Source: Nakamurella lactea DSM 19367
GTDB taxonomy: Bacteria; Actinomycetota; Actinomycetes; Mycobacteriales; Nakamurellaceae
Direction of reading: 5' to 3'
Length of the DNA stretch: 64,000 nucleotides
NCBI RefSeq assembly: GCF_000426645.1
Contig: NZ_AUFT01000005.1
Span: forward strand, 372,001 to 436,000
Part shown: piece by piece, positions 25,487 to 34,253 of the stretch
Layout of the letters: every line of letters starts with the position of its first letter
Position numbering within the stretch: the stretch's first letter is position 1
The notes under the pieces: generated by a model
What the model was told of the DNA's origin: nothing
What the model saw: the letters and a program-made list of their open reading frames with translations, nothing else
Database searches by the model: none
Program-made: the position numbers and the translations under genes

Positions 25487-26406
25487 CGCGCATCCTCTGT
25501 GTTCGTATCGGTGCTGCTGTCGTCGGTACCGCTGTCGTTCCCGCCGGCATCGGCCGTCGTGGTCGAGCGCCCACCGCGGTTCCCTGCGGCCCTGGCCCTG
25601 GCCATCTCCAGTGACTCTGCCAGGCGCGGCACGGCGGCCAACAAGCGGCGGGTGTAGGCCTGCTCGGGGTGGTCGTACACCCGTTGCACCGCCCCGGTTT
25701 CGACCAGCCGGCCGCCCTGCAGCACGGCCACCCGGTCGCAGACGCGACGGATCACCGAGAGGTCGTGGGAGACGAAGATCAGCGTCAGCGACCGGCGGGC
25801 GGCGATCTCGGCGATCAGGTCGAGCACCTGCGCCCGCACCGTGACGTCCAGCGCCGAAACGGCCTCGTCGGCGATCAGCACGGCCGGATCGGGGGCGATC
25901 GCCCGGGCGATCGAGATGCGCTGGCGTTGCCCGCCGGAGAACTGGTGCGGGTAGCGTCCGACGATCGTGGCGTCCAGACCGACCTGCTCGAGCACTTCGG
26001 CGACCCGGCCACTGACGTCCCGATGTCCTTGTACCACCAACGGTTCGGCAACGATTCGGCCGATCGTCATCCGCGGGTTCAGCGATCCCATCGGGTCCTG
26101 GAACACCACTTGCAGGGTCTTGCGCAGGAAGGTCAACCGCTTCTCCGGCAACGCGGTGATGTCGGTGCCGTCGACCAGCACCCGGCCGCTGGTGGCCTTC
26201 TCCAGGCCGGCGATGATCCGCATCAGGGTCGTCTTGCCCGATCCGGATTCCCCCACCACCCCGAACGCCGAGCCGCGCGGGATCGTCAGGTCGACACCGT
26301 CCAGTGCCGTCACGGTGCCGCCGCCGGGCCGGTGGAACTTCCGACCGACGCCGGTCAACTGGACCACCGCGTCGGTGACGGGTGCGGCCGCGGACGCTCC
26401 GGTCAT
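25483..26406 (-). CDS. Oligopeptide-type ABC transporter ATPase (OppF-like)
   Basis: 307 residues. Walker [12 protein letters not shown]-loop [13 protein letters not shown] (the Opp/Dpp signature), LSGG-type [17 protein letters not shown], Walker [13 protein letters not shown] and switch-loop [11 protein letters not shown]. The C-terminal [17 protein letters not shown] is the Opp/Dpp oligopeptide ATPase extension. A Gly/Asp/Thr-rich tail follows. ATG at 26406 is chosen because it overlaps the OppD stop (ATGA); the longer open frame upstream is out of register with the OppD gene and rejected. It powers import with the second ATPase and the two permeases. Confidence 0.93.
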   Translation of the reverse strand: MTGASAAAPVTDAVVQLTGVGRKFHRPGGGTVTALDGVDLTIPRGSAFGVVGESGSGKTTLMRIIAGLEKATSGRVLVDGTDITALPEKRLTFLRKTLQVVFQDPMGSLNPRMTIGRIVAEPLVVQGHRDVSGRVAEVLEQVGLDATIVGRYPHQFSGGQRQRISIARAIAPDPAVLIADEAVSALDVTVRAQVLDLIAEIAARRSLTLIFVSHDLSVIRRVCDRVAVLQGGRLVETGAVQRVYDHPEQAYTRRLLAAVPRLAESLEMARARAAGNRGGRSTTTADAGGNDSGTDDSSTDTNTEDAR

Positions 26407-27236
26407 CGGGTGCTCGATTCTGATTGTTCGCCTCCGAGGTCGGCGTCGGCCAACAACCGGCGGGTGTGCTCGTGCTGCGGCTTCGTCAGAACCTCGGTCA
26501 CCGGTCCCTGCTCGACGATCCGGCCGCCGTACATCACCAGCACCCGGTCGCAGATCCTGGCCACCACCGCCAGGTCGTGGGAGATGAACAGCAGCGCGGA
26601 ATCCGCAGCCGCCGCCCGTCGGTCGATCAGGTCCAGCACCGTCGCCTGCACGGTGACGTCGAGCGCGGTGGTCGGTTCGTCGCAGATCAGCAGGTCGGGG
26701 CTGTTCGCCATCGCGATGGCGATCACCACCCGTTGTCGCTGCCCACCGGACAGCTGGTGCGGATACGACTTCGCGATCCGCTGCGGGTCCGGCAGCCCGA
26801 CAACGGTCAGCAGGTCCTGTACCTCGGCCCGGGCCCGGCCCGCCGACATCCCGTGCAGGCGCAGCACTTCGGCGACCTGCCGGCCGACCCGCATGGTCGG
26901 GTTCAGCGCCGTCATCGGTTCCTGGAAGACCATTCCGGTGCGCTGACCGCGGATCCGGGCGAGTCGCCGTTCCGGGGTGGTCAGCAGGTTGCCGTCCTCG
27001 CCGTCCATCCGGACGCTGCCGGAGGCCGTCAGACCCTCTGGCAGCAACTGGGCGATCGCCATGCAGGTCAGGGATTTGCCGGAGCCGGAGGCGCCGATGA
27101 TGCCCACCCGTTCCCGTTGCGCGATCTGGAGCGAGATGTCGTCGATCAGGACCGACGAGCCGGCGCGAACCGTCAGCCCGGAGACCTCGAGCAACGGTCC
27201 GGGGACCGATTTCTGTTGGGGTGCGGTCGTCGTCAT
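26403..27236 (-). CDS. Oligopeptide-type ABC transporter ATPase (OppD-like)
   Basis: 277 residues. Walker A GASGSGKSLTC, Q-loop VFQEPMTALNPTM, HQLSGGQRQRVVIAIAM, Walker B LLICDEPTTALDVT and FISHDLAVVARI, then the PQHEHTRRLLA oligopeptide ATPase end. It is a little shorter than typical OppD (about 330) and lacks a long C-terminal extension. ATGA overlaps join it to OppC upstream and OppF downstream. Confidence 0.93.
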   Translation of the reverse strand: MTTTAPQQKSVPGPLLEVSGLTVRAGSSVLIDDISLQIAQRERVGIIGASGSGKSLTCMAIAQLLPEGLTASGSVRMDGEDGNLLTTPERRLARIRGQRTGMVFQEPMTALNPTMRVGRQVAEVLRLHGMSAGRARAEVQDLLTVVGLPDPQRIAKSYPHQLSGGQRQRVVIAIAMANSPDLLICDEPTTALDVTVQATVLDLIDRRAAAADSALLFISHDLAVVARICDRVLVMYGGRIVEQGPVTEVLTKPQHEHTRRLLADADLGGEQSESSTR

Positions 27237-28111
27237 CGGCCCGCCAACCTGGGATCGAACCGGTCGCGGAGCCCGTCACCGAGCAGGTTGAAGCCGACCA
27301 CCGCGATCGCGATCGCCAACGCCGGCCACACGGTGATCATCGGGTAGCTGCTCAGCGTGCTCTGCGACTCCTGCAGCATCAGACCCCACGACGGGGTGGT
27401 GAGTCCGGCGCCGAACCCCAGGTACGACAGGCCGGCCTCGGCCAGGATCGCGATGGCGTACGACACCGACGACTGCACGATGACCAGGCCGAGCACGTTC
27501 GGCAGCACGTGGTTCCAGGCGATGCCGAGCCGGGACCGACCGGCCACCCTGGCCGCCTGCACGTATTCGGATTCCAGCACCACCAACGCCCCGGAGCGCA
27601 CCACCCTGATGAACGACGGGATGGTGGCGATGCCGATGGCGATCATCGCGGTGGTGATGCCGCCGCCCCAGATCGCCGCGAACATCAGCGCCAGCAGTAG
27701 CGCAGGGAAGGCCAGCAGCAGGTCGGTGCAGCGCATCAGGAACTCGGAGTACCGGCGCGGCACCATGGCGGCCAGGATGCCCAGCGGCGTACCGATCACC
27801 GCCGCGATGCCGACCGCGACAATGCCCACGTACAGCGTGGTTTTCGCGCCGGCCATCAACAGCGAGGCGATGTCCCGACCGAGTCGGTCGGTGCCCAGCA
27901 GGTGGCCGCCGACGCCCATCCCGACCTTGGCGTTGGCGGTGTCGGTGAAGCCGGTGTCGAACGGCGTCCAGAAAAAGCTCACCACGCCGGCGACGGCGAC
28001 CGCGACGACGATCACCGCGCCGATCACCAGCAGCGCGTTCGGCCCGCGCCGGTTCGCTCCCGGCGCCGCTGTCACCGGATCGACCGGCCTGGCAGTTGGA
28101 TCGAGGCTCAT
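27233..28111 (-). CDS. ABC transporter permease (OppC/DppC-like)
   Basis: 292 residues with about six helices. The first is LLVIGAVIVVAVAVAGVVSFF, followed by the N-terminal OppC domain motif GGHLLGTDRLGRDIASLL. The EAA cytosolic loop reads EYVQAARVAGRSRLGIAWNHVLPN. ATG at 28111 overlaps the OppB stop by 4 bp, which decides the start over longer frames. It forms the membrane channel with OppB. Confidence 0.93.
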   Translation of the reverse strand: MSLDPTARPVDPVTAAPGANRRGPNALLVIGAVIVVAVAVAGVVSFFWTPFDTGFTDTANAKVGMGVGGHLLGTDRLGRDIASLLMAGAKTTLYVGIVAVGIAAVIGTPLGILAAMVPRRYSEFLMRCTDLLLAFPALLLALMFAAIWGGGITTAMIAIGIATIPSFIRVVRSGALVVLESEYVQAARVAGRSRLGIAWNHVLPNVLGLVIVQSSVSYAIAILAEAGLSYLGFGAGLTTPSWGLMLQESQSTLSSYPMITVWPALAIAIAVVGFNLLGDGLRDRFDPRLAGR

Positions 28112-29052
28112 TTCGCACGCAACCTTGGATCGATCAGGGTGTAGGCGATGTCCACCAGGAAGCTGACCAGCAGTGCGAACAGGACCAGCACGAACACGAT
28201 GCCCTGCACCGTCATCAGGTCCCGGTTGGAGACCGCGTCGGTGAGCATCGAACCCACCCCGGGGATGACGAACACCCGCTCGATCACCACCGCGCCGATC
28301 ATCAGCGTCACCAACTGCACGCCGAGCACGGTGACCACTGGGATCGAGGCATTGCGCAGCCCGTGCCGCAGCAGCGCCTGCATCGGCCGCAGGCCCTTCG
28401 ATCTGGCTGTCCGCAGGTAGTCCTGCCCCATCTCGTCCAGTACCGCCGATCGCACGTAGCGGGTGAGCACCGCCCCCTGCACCAGCCCGAGCGAGAGCCA
28501 CGGCAGGATCATGTGCTTGACGAACCCACCCGGATCGGTGGCCGGCACCACATAACCGTTGGGTGGCAGCCACTTCCACCGCATCGCCACCAGGGCGATC
28601 AGCAGCATGCCGGCCAGGAACGCCGGCACCGCCACCCCGACCTGACTCAGCCCGGAGATCAGGATGCCGGACACCTTGCGATGCCGAACCGCGGCCAGCA
28701 CCCCCAGCGGGATCGAGATGATCAGCGCCACCACCACCCCGCCGAGCACCAGCCACAGCGTCACGGTGAACCGGTCGAACAGCATCGGCCCGATCGGCAG
28801 CTTCGAGGAGAACGACCGACCGAAGTCGCCGTGCAGCACCCCGCCGATCCAGGACAGGTACTGGGTGATCAGCGGGCGGTCCAGGCCCATCTCGGTGCGC
28901 AACGCCGCCACCGACTCGTCGGTGGCGCCGAATCCGAGGGCAACGCGGGCCGGGTCGCCGGGAAGGATCGACAGCACGAAGAAGATCAGCACCGAGGCGC
29001 CGAAGGCGCTGACGACGAAGACCAGTGCCCGGATCCCGAATCGTCTGAGCAT
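28108..29052 (-). CDS. ABC transporter permease (OppB/DppB-like)
   Basis: 314 residues. It starts MLRRFGIRALVFVVSAFGAS, a typical OppB first helix, then SILPGDPARVALG and an EAA loop DYLRTARSKGLRPMQALLRHGLRN. It ends AYTLIDPRLRAK, the usual OppB end. ATG at 29052 is preferred to the adjacent TTG at 29055. A gap of only 13 bp separates it from the binding-protein gene. Confidence 0.93.
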   Translation of the reverse strand: MLRRFGIRALVFVVSAFGASVLIFFVLSILPGDPARVALGFGATDESVAALRTEMGLDRPLITQYLSWIGGVLHGDFGRSFSSKLPIGPMLFDRFTVTLWLVLGGVVVALIISIPLGVLAAVRHRKVSGILISGLSQVGVAVPAFLAGMLLIALVAMRWKWLPPNGYVVPATDPGGFVKHMILPWLSLGLVQGAVLTRYVRSAVLDEMGQDYLRTARSKGLRPMQALLRHGLRNASIPVVTVLGVQLVTLMIGAVVIERVFVIPGVGSMLTDAVSNRDLMTVQGIVFVLVLFALLVSFLVDIAYTLIDPRLRAK

Positions 29053-29065
29053 CAACCGTCGTTCG

Positions 29066-30712
29066 TCAGCCGACCGAGATGGTGGTCAGGTCGAAGGACT
29101 CGGTGATCTGGTTCTTCTCGATTCCCTTGACGTTCGCGTCGGCGACGATCAGGTTCGGGAAGGCCCACAGCCAGACTCCGGCGGCGTCGTCGGCGAGGAT
29201 CTCGGTGACCTTCTTGTAGTCGGCGATCATCGTGTCCCGGTCGGCGGCGTCGCCGTCCTTGAGCAACTTCTGCACTTCGGGGTTGTCATAGTGCGTGTAG
29301 TACTTCGGATCTCCCCAGATGGTGGCCAGGTCGTTCGGCTCGACGTGGTTGATGATCGACATGTCGTAGTTGCCGTCGGTGAACACCTGCTGCAGCCAGT
29401 CGGCCGGGAAGTCGAGGGTGTCGACCTGTACGGTGATGCCGATCTGCTTGAGCTGCGAGGCCACCACCGGGGCCGCGGCGGTCGCGTACGGCAGGTTCGG
29501 CACCCGCAGCCGCAGGGTGTAGGTCTTGCCGCCCAGCAGTTCTTTCGCCTTCGCCGGATCGTACGGATACTTGTTCGACAGGTCGGTGTACCACGGATCG
29601 GTCGGCACCGCATGCGAGCCGATCAGCGTGCCCTTACCCGCCCAGACGGTGTCCAGGATCGCCTTGCGGTCCAGGCCGTAGGAGATCGCCTGCCGGACGT
29701 TCTTGTCCGTCAGCGGCGCCTTGGCGTTGTTGAAGCTCAGCAGCACCTCACCGGTGGTGGTGCCCTCGATCACCTGGAACTTGCTGGTGTCGGAGAACTG
29801 GTCGAGGGTGTCGGGTGTCTGCACCGAGGAGATCACGTTGATGCTGCCGCCGATCTCGGCGTTGTTCATCGCGGTGGCGTCCTTGAAGTACTTGAGCGTC
29901 ACCGTCTGCATCGACGACGGGGTGCCCCAGTAGTCGGGATTGCGCTGCAATACCAGCTCGACGTTCGGGTTGTACGAGGCGACCGTGTACGGGCCGGTGC
30001 CGATCGCCTTGGTGGCCAGCGCATCGACGCCGGTCTTGGAGAACATCGCCCCCACCCGGGTGGTCATGCTGTAGAGCCAGCTCTGACTGGGCGTGGACAG
30101 GGTGACCTTCAACGTGGTCGGATCGACGGCCTCGGCCTTGCTGACCACGTCCATCTTGGCCTTGACCGCCGGCTTCCAGCCCTTCTTCACCCGGTCGATC
30201 GAGAAGACCGCGTCGTCGGCGGTGAAGTCGGCACCGTTGGAGAACTTGACCCCCTTGCGCAGGGTGAAGGTGTAGGTCTTCTGATCGTCCGAGACCTTCC
30301 ACGATTCGGCCAGCAGCGGCACGATCTTGCCGCTGCCGTCCATCTTCACCAGGCCCTCGTAGACGTTGTACAGCAGCGCCTGCGGGATGGCCGCGCCGTC
30401 ATCCTGGGTGAAATCGAGGCTGGCCGGGGCCGCTACGAACCCGACGGTCAGGCTGGCGTTCGACGGTGCCGGCGCGCTGCTACCGGCGCTCGCCGATTCG
30501 GAAGCCGGCGCCGTACTGTCGGCGCTGCCCTCGGTCGTCGCGGATTCGGACTGGCTGGTGGTGGTGCCGGTCGGCGCCGCCTCCGAGGTCGCTGGAGCGG
30601 AGGTGCTCGGGGCCGTGCTGGAGCCGGCGCTGCAGCCGGCCAGGGCCACCATCCCGGCGGCCAGCAGGGCGATCGTGCTGCGGAGGCCCATGCGGGCTCG
30701 CGTCCTCGTCAT
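29066..30712 (-). CDS. Extracellular solute-binding lipoprotein of the Opp/Dpp family
   Basis: 548 residues. Signal with lipobox LAGC (about residue 27), then a Ser/Thr/Ala-rich linker to about 85. The SBP_bac_5 fold shows in SLDFTQDDGAAIPQALLYNVYEGL, ESWKVSDDQKTYTFTLRKGVKFSNG (core TYTFTLRKGVKFSNG), KAIGTGPYTV and LVLQRNPDYWG. It captures the substrate outside the membrane for the permease pair. The family binds peptides, nickel, opines or glycans, so the ligand is open. An AAGGGA site precedes the ATG. It is the first gene of the nine-gene operon reaching 20894. Confidence 0.93.
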   Translation of the reverse strand: MTRTRARMGLRSTIALLAAGMVALAGCSAGSSTAPSTSAPATSEAAPTGTTTSQSESATTEGSADSTAPASESASAGSSAPAPSNASLTVGFVAAPASLDFTQDDGAAIPQALLYNVYEGLVKMDGSGKIVPLLAESWKVSDDQKTYTFTLRKGVKFSNGADFTADDAVFSIDRVKKGWKPAVKAKMDVVSKAEAVDPTTLKVTLSTPSQSWLYSMTTRVGAMFSKTGVDALATKAIGTGPYTVASYNPNVELVLQRNPDYWGTPSSMQTVTLKYFKDATAMNNAEIGGSINVISSVQTPDTLDQFSDTSKFQVIEGTTTGEVLLSFNNAKAPLTDKNVRQAISYGLDRKAILDTVWAGKGTLIGSHAVPTDPWYTDLSNKYPYDPAKAKELLGGKTYTLRLRVPNLPYATAAAPVVASQLKQIGITVQVDTLDFPADWLQQVFTDGNYDMSIINHVEPNDLATIWGDPKYYTHYDNPEVQKLLKDGDAADRDTMIADYKKVTEILADDAAGVWLWAFPNLIVADANVKGIEKNQITESFDLTTISVG

Positions 30713-30819
30713 CGGTGGGTCCCTTCATCGCGAGGTCGGCGTCGGTGCCGGGCGGGGCCCGGCCCCAGAACGATGATCATTGCACCAGGTACCCGAATCG
30801 TTGCGTGACGTGACCCACC

Positions 30820-30845
30820 TGTGACACCGGCGGTCGAATGTCACA
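30820..30845. promoter_or_regulatory. Inverted repeat upstream of the opp operon, candidate operator
   Basis: TGTGACA (30820-30826) and TGTCACA (30839-30845), 12 bp apart, in the divergent gap about 110-135 bp upstream of the binding-protein start. It could bind a dimeric regulator; no regulator gene is adjacent and no good promoter hexamers were found. Confidence 0.35.
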
Positions 30846-30877
30846 CCGGACCGGACGCGGCGACCAGGTCCCCCAGG

Positions 30878-30944
30878 CAGGTAGCGGAATGTTCAAAGGA
30901 CACGCCGTGAGGTTCGCGTTACCTGTTGAGCATTCCGCTACCTG
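30878..30944. repeat. Family A palindrome in a divergent gap
   Basis: Perfect 14-bp arms CAGGTAGCGGAATG (30878-30891) and its complement (30931-30944); pairing continues inward for about five more bases including one G-T pair. Arms and inner GGACACGCCG match the element at 12621-12683. Here it lies upstream of ligC and the opp operon, so it is not a simple terminator of a convergent pair. Confidence 0.85.
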
Positions 30945-30967
30945 AGGGTTCGCGGCAGACTGTCCCG

Positions 30968-32053
30968 ATGGTGCTTCCACTGTCGCTGCCGATCGATCCG
31001 ATGCTGGCCAAATCGTCGCCGACGGTTCCGGCGGCCGACAGCGTGCCCGGCGGGCTGGCCTACGAACCGAAATGGGACGGCTTCCGCTGCCTGGTGCTGC
31101 GCGACGGCGACGACGTCGAGCTCGGCAGCCGCGGCTCGAAGCCGCTCACCAGATACTTTCCCGAGCTGGTCGAGGCGGCTTTGGCCCACCTGCCGGAGCG
31201 GTGCGTGCTGGACTGCGAGATCGTCGTCCGCTCCGGCGAGCCCGGGGCGGAGCGGCTGGACTGGGACGCGTTGGGCCAGCGCATCCACCCGGCCGCCTCC
31301 CGGGTGAAACTGCTGTCCGAGCAGACCCCGGCCGAGATCATCGCCTTCGATCTGCTGGCCCTGGATGACGACGACCTGACCGGCCTGCCCTATGCCCAGC
31401 GGCGGGAGCGGTTGGCGGCGATGTTCGCCGACCGGGTGCACGGTGCGCCGATCCATCTCTCCCGGATCACCCGCGACGCCGCGCTGGCGCAGGAATGGTT
31501 CGAGCGGTTCGAGGGCGCCGGGCTGGACGGGGTGGTGGCCAAGGCGCTGGACCAGCCGTACCTGCCGGGAAAGCGCGGCTGGCTCAAGATCAAGCACCAA
31601 CGCACCGCGGAGGCGGTGGTGCTCGGCTACCGGATCCACAAGTCCGGTACCGGAGTCGGCTCGCTGCTGATCGGGCTCTACACCGACGACGGCAAGCTGG
31701 TGAACGTCGGCGGGGTGGCGTCATTCACCAACGCCCGGCGGGTGGAATTGATCGACGAACTGGCTCCATTGGTCGAGACGGACGACAGCGGCCAGGCGGT
31801 GCGCGGTGAGACCGACAAGTCGCGGTTCTCCGGTGGCAAAGATGTCGGGTACGTCAAACTGCGCCCGGAGAAGGTGGTGGAGGTCGGCTACAACCAGATG
31901 GAGGCTTGGCGGTTCCGTCATCCCGCGACCTTCCTGCGCTGGCGCCCCGACCGTGACCCGAGTTCGTGCACCTTCGACCAGGTCGACCGGGCCATCGCCT
32001 ACGACCTGGCCGCGGTCCTGGACGATGAACAGTCCGGCGACAAGCGTGGCTGA
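30968..32053 (+). CDS. ligC: ATP-dependent DNA ligase, LigC type
   Basis: 361 residues, the size of mycobacterial LigC. Nucleotidyltransferase motifs are YEPKWDGFRC (motif I, adenylated Lys), ELGSRGSKPLTRYFPEL, DCEIVV (III), FDLLALD (IIIa), LDGVVAKALD (IV) and WLKIKHQRT (V); an OB-fold follows (ETDKSRFSGGKDVGYVKLRPEKVV region). It seals nicks after adenylation with ATP. LigC works in base-excision-type repair with a stand-alone Prim-Pol, which is encoded 1.1 kb downstream on the other strand. ATG at 30968 or the next codon GTG could start translation. Confidence 0.9.
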   Translation: MVLPLSLPIDPMLAKSSPTVPAADSVPGGLAYEPKWDGFRCLVLRDGDDVELGSRGSKPLTRYFPELVEAALAHLPERCVLDCEIVVRSGEPGAERLDWDALGQRIHPAASRVKLLSEQTPAEIIAFDLLALDDDDLTGLPYAQRRERLAAMFADRVHGAPIHLSRITRDAALAQEWFERFEGAGLDGVVAKALDQPYLPGKRGWLKIKHQRTAEAVVLGYRIHKSGTGVGSLLIGLYTDDGKLVNVGGVASFTNARRVELIDELAPLVETDDSGQAVRGETDKSRFSGGKDVGYVKLRPEKVVEVGYNQMEAWRFRHPATFLRWRPDRDPSSCTFDQVDRAIAYDLAAVLDDEQSGDKRG

Positions 32054-33065
32054 CGAACCGGCCTCCGGTGCGCCGCTTCCCCTGGTCGGCTACATCGCGC
32101 TCGGCGGCACCATCGCCTCTGTACCCGAGGCCGGCCGGGTCGGCGCCGCTCCCGGCCTCTCGTCGGCCGAGCTGGCTGCGGCGGTGCCGGGGCTGACGAC
32201 ATTCGCCCGGATCGAGACGGCTGACGTGGATCGGGTCGGCTCGTCCGAGCTCACCATGGAGCAGGTGCTGACAGTGCGCGACACCGCGGAAGCCCTGGTG
32301 GACCGCGGCGCCGTTGGCGTGGTGGTCTCGCAGGGCACGGACAGCCTGGAGGAGTCCGCATACGCGCTGGATCTGCTGTGGGACCGACCGGAACCCGTCG
32401 TCTTCACCGCCGCGATGCGCACCGCGGCGATGCCCGGCGCGGACGGCCCGGCCAACCTGCTCGGAGCCGTCCGCTGCGCGATCGCCGAGCCGGCGCGGGA
32501 TCTCGGCGTGCTGGTGTGCCTGAACGACGAGGTGCATGCCGCGCGCTGGGTGCGCAAGACACACACCAGTAGCGTCGCGACCTTCCGATCGGACCCGCTG
32601 GGGCCGTTGGGCTGGTTGGTCGAGGACCGGCTGCGGATCCCGTTGCGGCACCGCAGGTTCCCGGCCGTGCCGCTGGTGGCCGACGCACCGATCCCGCCGG
32701 TCGCCCTTGTCACGTCGGTACTGGGTGATGACGGGCGTGTGCTGGCCGAGTTACCGCGGCTGGGCTATCGGGGGCTGGTGCTGGCCGGGATGGGTGGTGG
32801 CCACGTCCCGTCCAGCTGGCTGGCCGCGTTGCGCGGACTCGTGGAGCAGCTGCCGGTGGTTCTGGCCTGCCGAACCGGCGCCGGCGAAGGACTCCGCAAC
32901 ACCTACAGTCGTCCCGGCAGCGAGATCGACCTGCTGGCAACGGGTCTGGTGTCGGCCGGCGCCCTGCACCCGTTCAAGGCACGGATGCTGCTCACCATCG
33001 CGTTGGCTGCCGGGTATGACGACACCGCGCGGCGGCAGCTGTTTGCCGAGCGTGCCGCCGGCTGA
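32025..33065 (+). CDS. ansA: L-asparaginase
   Basis: 346 residues. Hydrolyses asparagine to aspartate and ammonia. The two catalytic Thr regions are visible: GYIALGGTIASVPE near the N-terminus and VVVSQGTDSLEESAYAL, with MRTAAMPGADGPANLL downstream. No signal peptide, so the protein is cytosolic. The start overlaps the ligC end: ATG at 32025 or GTG at 32046 are both in frame, and neither has a strong ribosome site. Coupling to ligC may be only positional. The stop is 11 bp ahead of a long hairpin element. Confidence 0.9.
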   Translation: MNSPATSVADEPASGAPLPLVGYIALGGTIASVPEAGRVGAAPGLSSAELAAAVPGLTTFARIETADVDRVGSSELTMEQVLTVRDTAEALVDRGAVGVVVSQGTDSLEESAYALDLLWDRPEPVVFTAAMRTAAMPGADGPANLLGAVRCAIAEPARDLGVLVCLNDEVHAARWVRKTHTSSVATFRSDPLGPLGWLVEDRLRIPLRHRRFPAVPLVADAPIPPVALVTSVLGDDGRVLAELPRLGYRGLVLAGMGGGHVPSSWLAALRGLVEQLPVVLACRTGAGEGLRNTYSRPGSEIDLLATGLVSAGALHPFKARMLLTIALAAGYDDTARRQLFAERAAG

Positions 33066-33075
33066 CCCCCCGTCG

Positions 33076-33174
33076 GCGCTTATCAACTTTCGAGGCGCTT
33101 GCGTACCCGGCCATGGTGGGACTGGAGTGACGGGAGTCAACCACTTCAGAAGCGGCTGCGATGTTGATAAGCGC
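33076..33174. repeat. About 100-bp long-hairpin element B1 in a convergent gap
   Basis: Perfect arms GCGCTTATCAAC (33076-33087) and GTTGATAAGCGC (33163-33174) enclose a 75-base loop. Just inside the left arm is GGCGCTTGCG, a partial copy of the arm. The loop core GTGGGACTGGAGTGAC is close to a segment of the element at 39018-39117 read on the minus strand (CTGTGACTGGTGTGAC; 13 of 16 bases). The right arm touches the stop codon of the minus-strand Prim-Pol gene. Confidence 0.85.
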
Positions 33175-34244
33175 TAGTTGTCGATCCGGTTGCCCTCGCC
33201 GTCCCAGTTTTCGGCCACCTTCTTGCTGGGCTGCACCCGCGGCGGCTCGTTCGGCATCTTCGGATAGTCCGGCGGGAAGTTCAGCTCACCGAGTCCGCGC
33301 TCGTTGATGTCGGTCTCCCACAAGGCGATCGCCGCGTTCACGTCGCCGACGGCATCGTCCATCGCGGCCCAGGCGTCGCCGTCGGCGGCCAGCAGGTCGG
33401 GCACGGTGCGAATGGTGAAGTCGCGGGTGGCGACGTCCGGCAACTGGTCCCAGGACACCGGCATCGACACGGTGCCGCCCGGCAACGGCCGGGGGCTGTA
33501 GGCCGCGGCGATGGTCCGGTCCCGGCAGGCCTGGTTGAAGTCGATGAAGATGCGGTCGCCGCGTTCTTCCTTCCACCACGCCGTGGTCACCAGATCCGGC
33601 AGCCGGCGCTCCAGCTCCCTGGCGATCCCGATCACCCCGTGCCGGACGTCGAGGAACTCGTGGCTCGGCGCGATCCGGCTGAACACATGTAGTCCGCGAC
33701 TGCCGGAGGTCTTGACGAACGGAGTGAAGCCCAACTCCCGCAACAACTCCCCCAGCCCCTGCGCAGCCCGCACCACGTCGGAGAACGGCCGGCCCGGCTG
33801 CGGATCGAGATCGATCCGCAACTCGTCGGGGTTGTCCGGTTCGCCGGTGCGGACCGGCCACGGGTGCAGGGTGACGGTATTCATCTGCACCGTCCAGACC
33901 GCGGTGGCCACCTCGTCGATCACCAGCTGCGGGTGCGAGCGCCCCGACGGGTAGACCACCGGAACGGCGCGGGCCCAGTCCGGCACCCCGCGCGGTGGGT
34001 TCTTCGAATAGAACGCCTCGCCGTCCACCCCGTCGGGGTAACGCTGCAGGGTGACCGGCCGGTCGCCGACCGCCCGCAGCAGTGCCGGTCCGACGGCCAC
34101 CGTGTAGCGCGCGAGATCGAGCTTGCTGATCGCCGGTCCCAATTCGGACTCGACCCACATCACCCGTTCGGGGCTCGACACCCGGACCTTGCGAACCTCG
34201 TCACCCGGGCCGGGTACCTCGAGAATCGTTGCGGCGGTGGCCAT
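33174..34244 (-). CDS. LigC-associated primase-polymerase (Prim-PolC / LigD polymerase-like)
   Basis: 356 residues of the archaeo-eukaryotic primase superfamily, as in the polymerase domain of LigD. Motif I is LRIDLDPQPG (metal-binding DxD), motif II KTSGSRGLHVFS, motif III RIFIDFNQ. VTLQRYPDGVDGEAFYSKNPPRG is the conserved N-terminal segment (core: LQRYPDGVDGEAFYSKN). Such enzymes fill short gaps, preferring ribonucleotides, before ligation by LigC. There is no ligase or nuclease domain, so it is the stand-alone form (PolD1/Rv3730c type). It is convergent with asparaginase and near ligC, the pairing known from mycobacteria. Confidence 0.9.
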   Translation of the reverse strand: MATAATILEVPGPGDEVRKVRVSSPERVMWVESELGPAISKLDLARYTVAVGPALLRAVGDRPVTLQRYPDGVDGEAFYSKNPPRGVPDWARAVPVVYPSGRSHPQLVIDEVATAVWTVQMNTVTLHPWPVRTGEPDNPDELRIDLDPQPGRPFSDVVRAAQGLGELLRELGFTPFVKTSGSRGLHVFSRIAPSHEFLDVRHGVIGIARELERRLPDLVTTAWWKEERGDRIFIDFNQACRDRTIAAAYSPRPLPGGTVSMPVSWDQLPDVATRDFTIRTVPDLLAADGDAWAAMDDAVGDVNAAIALWETDINERGLGELNFPPDYPKMPNEPPRVQPSKKVAENWDGEGNRIDN

Positions 34245-34253
34245 CTGATCGAC

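Noticed and set aside
27237-28756. A longer start for the OppC, OppF and SDR frames.
   Set aside because: Each longer open frame runs out of register over the upstream gene, while an ATG inside a 4-bp overlap gives the exact family N-terminus.
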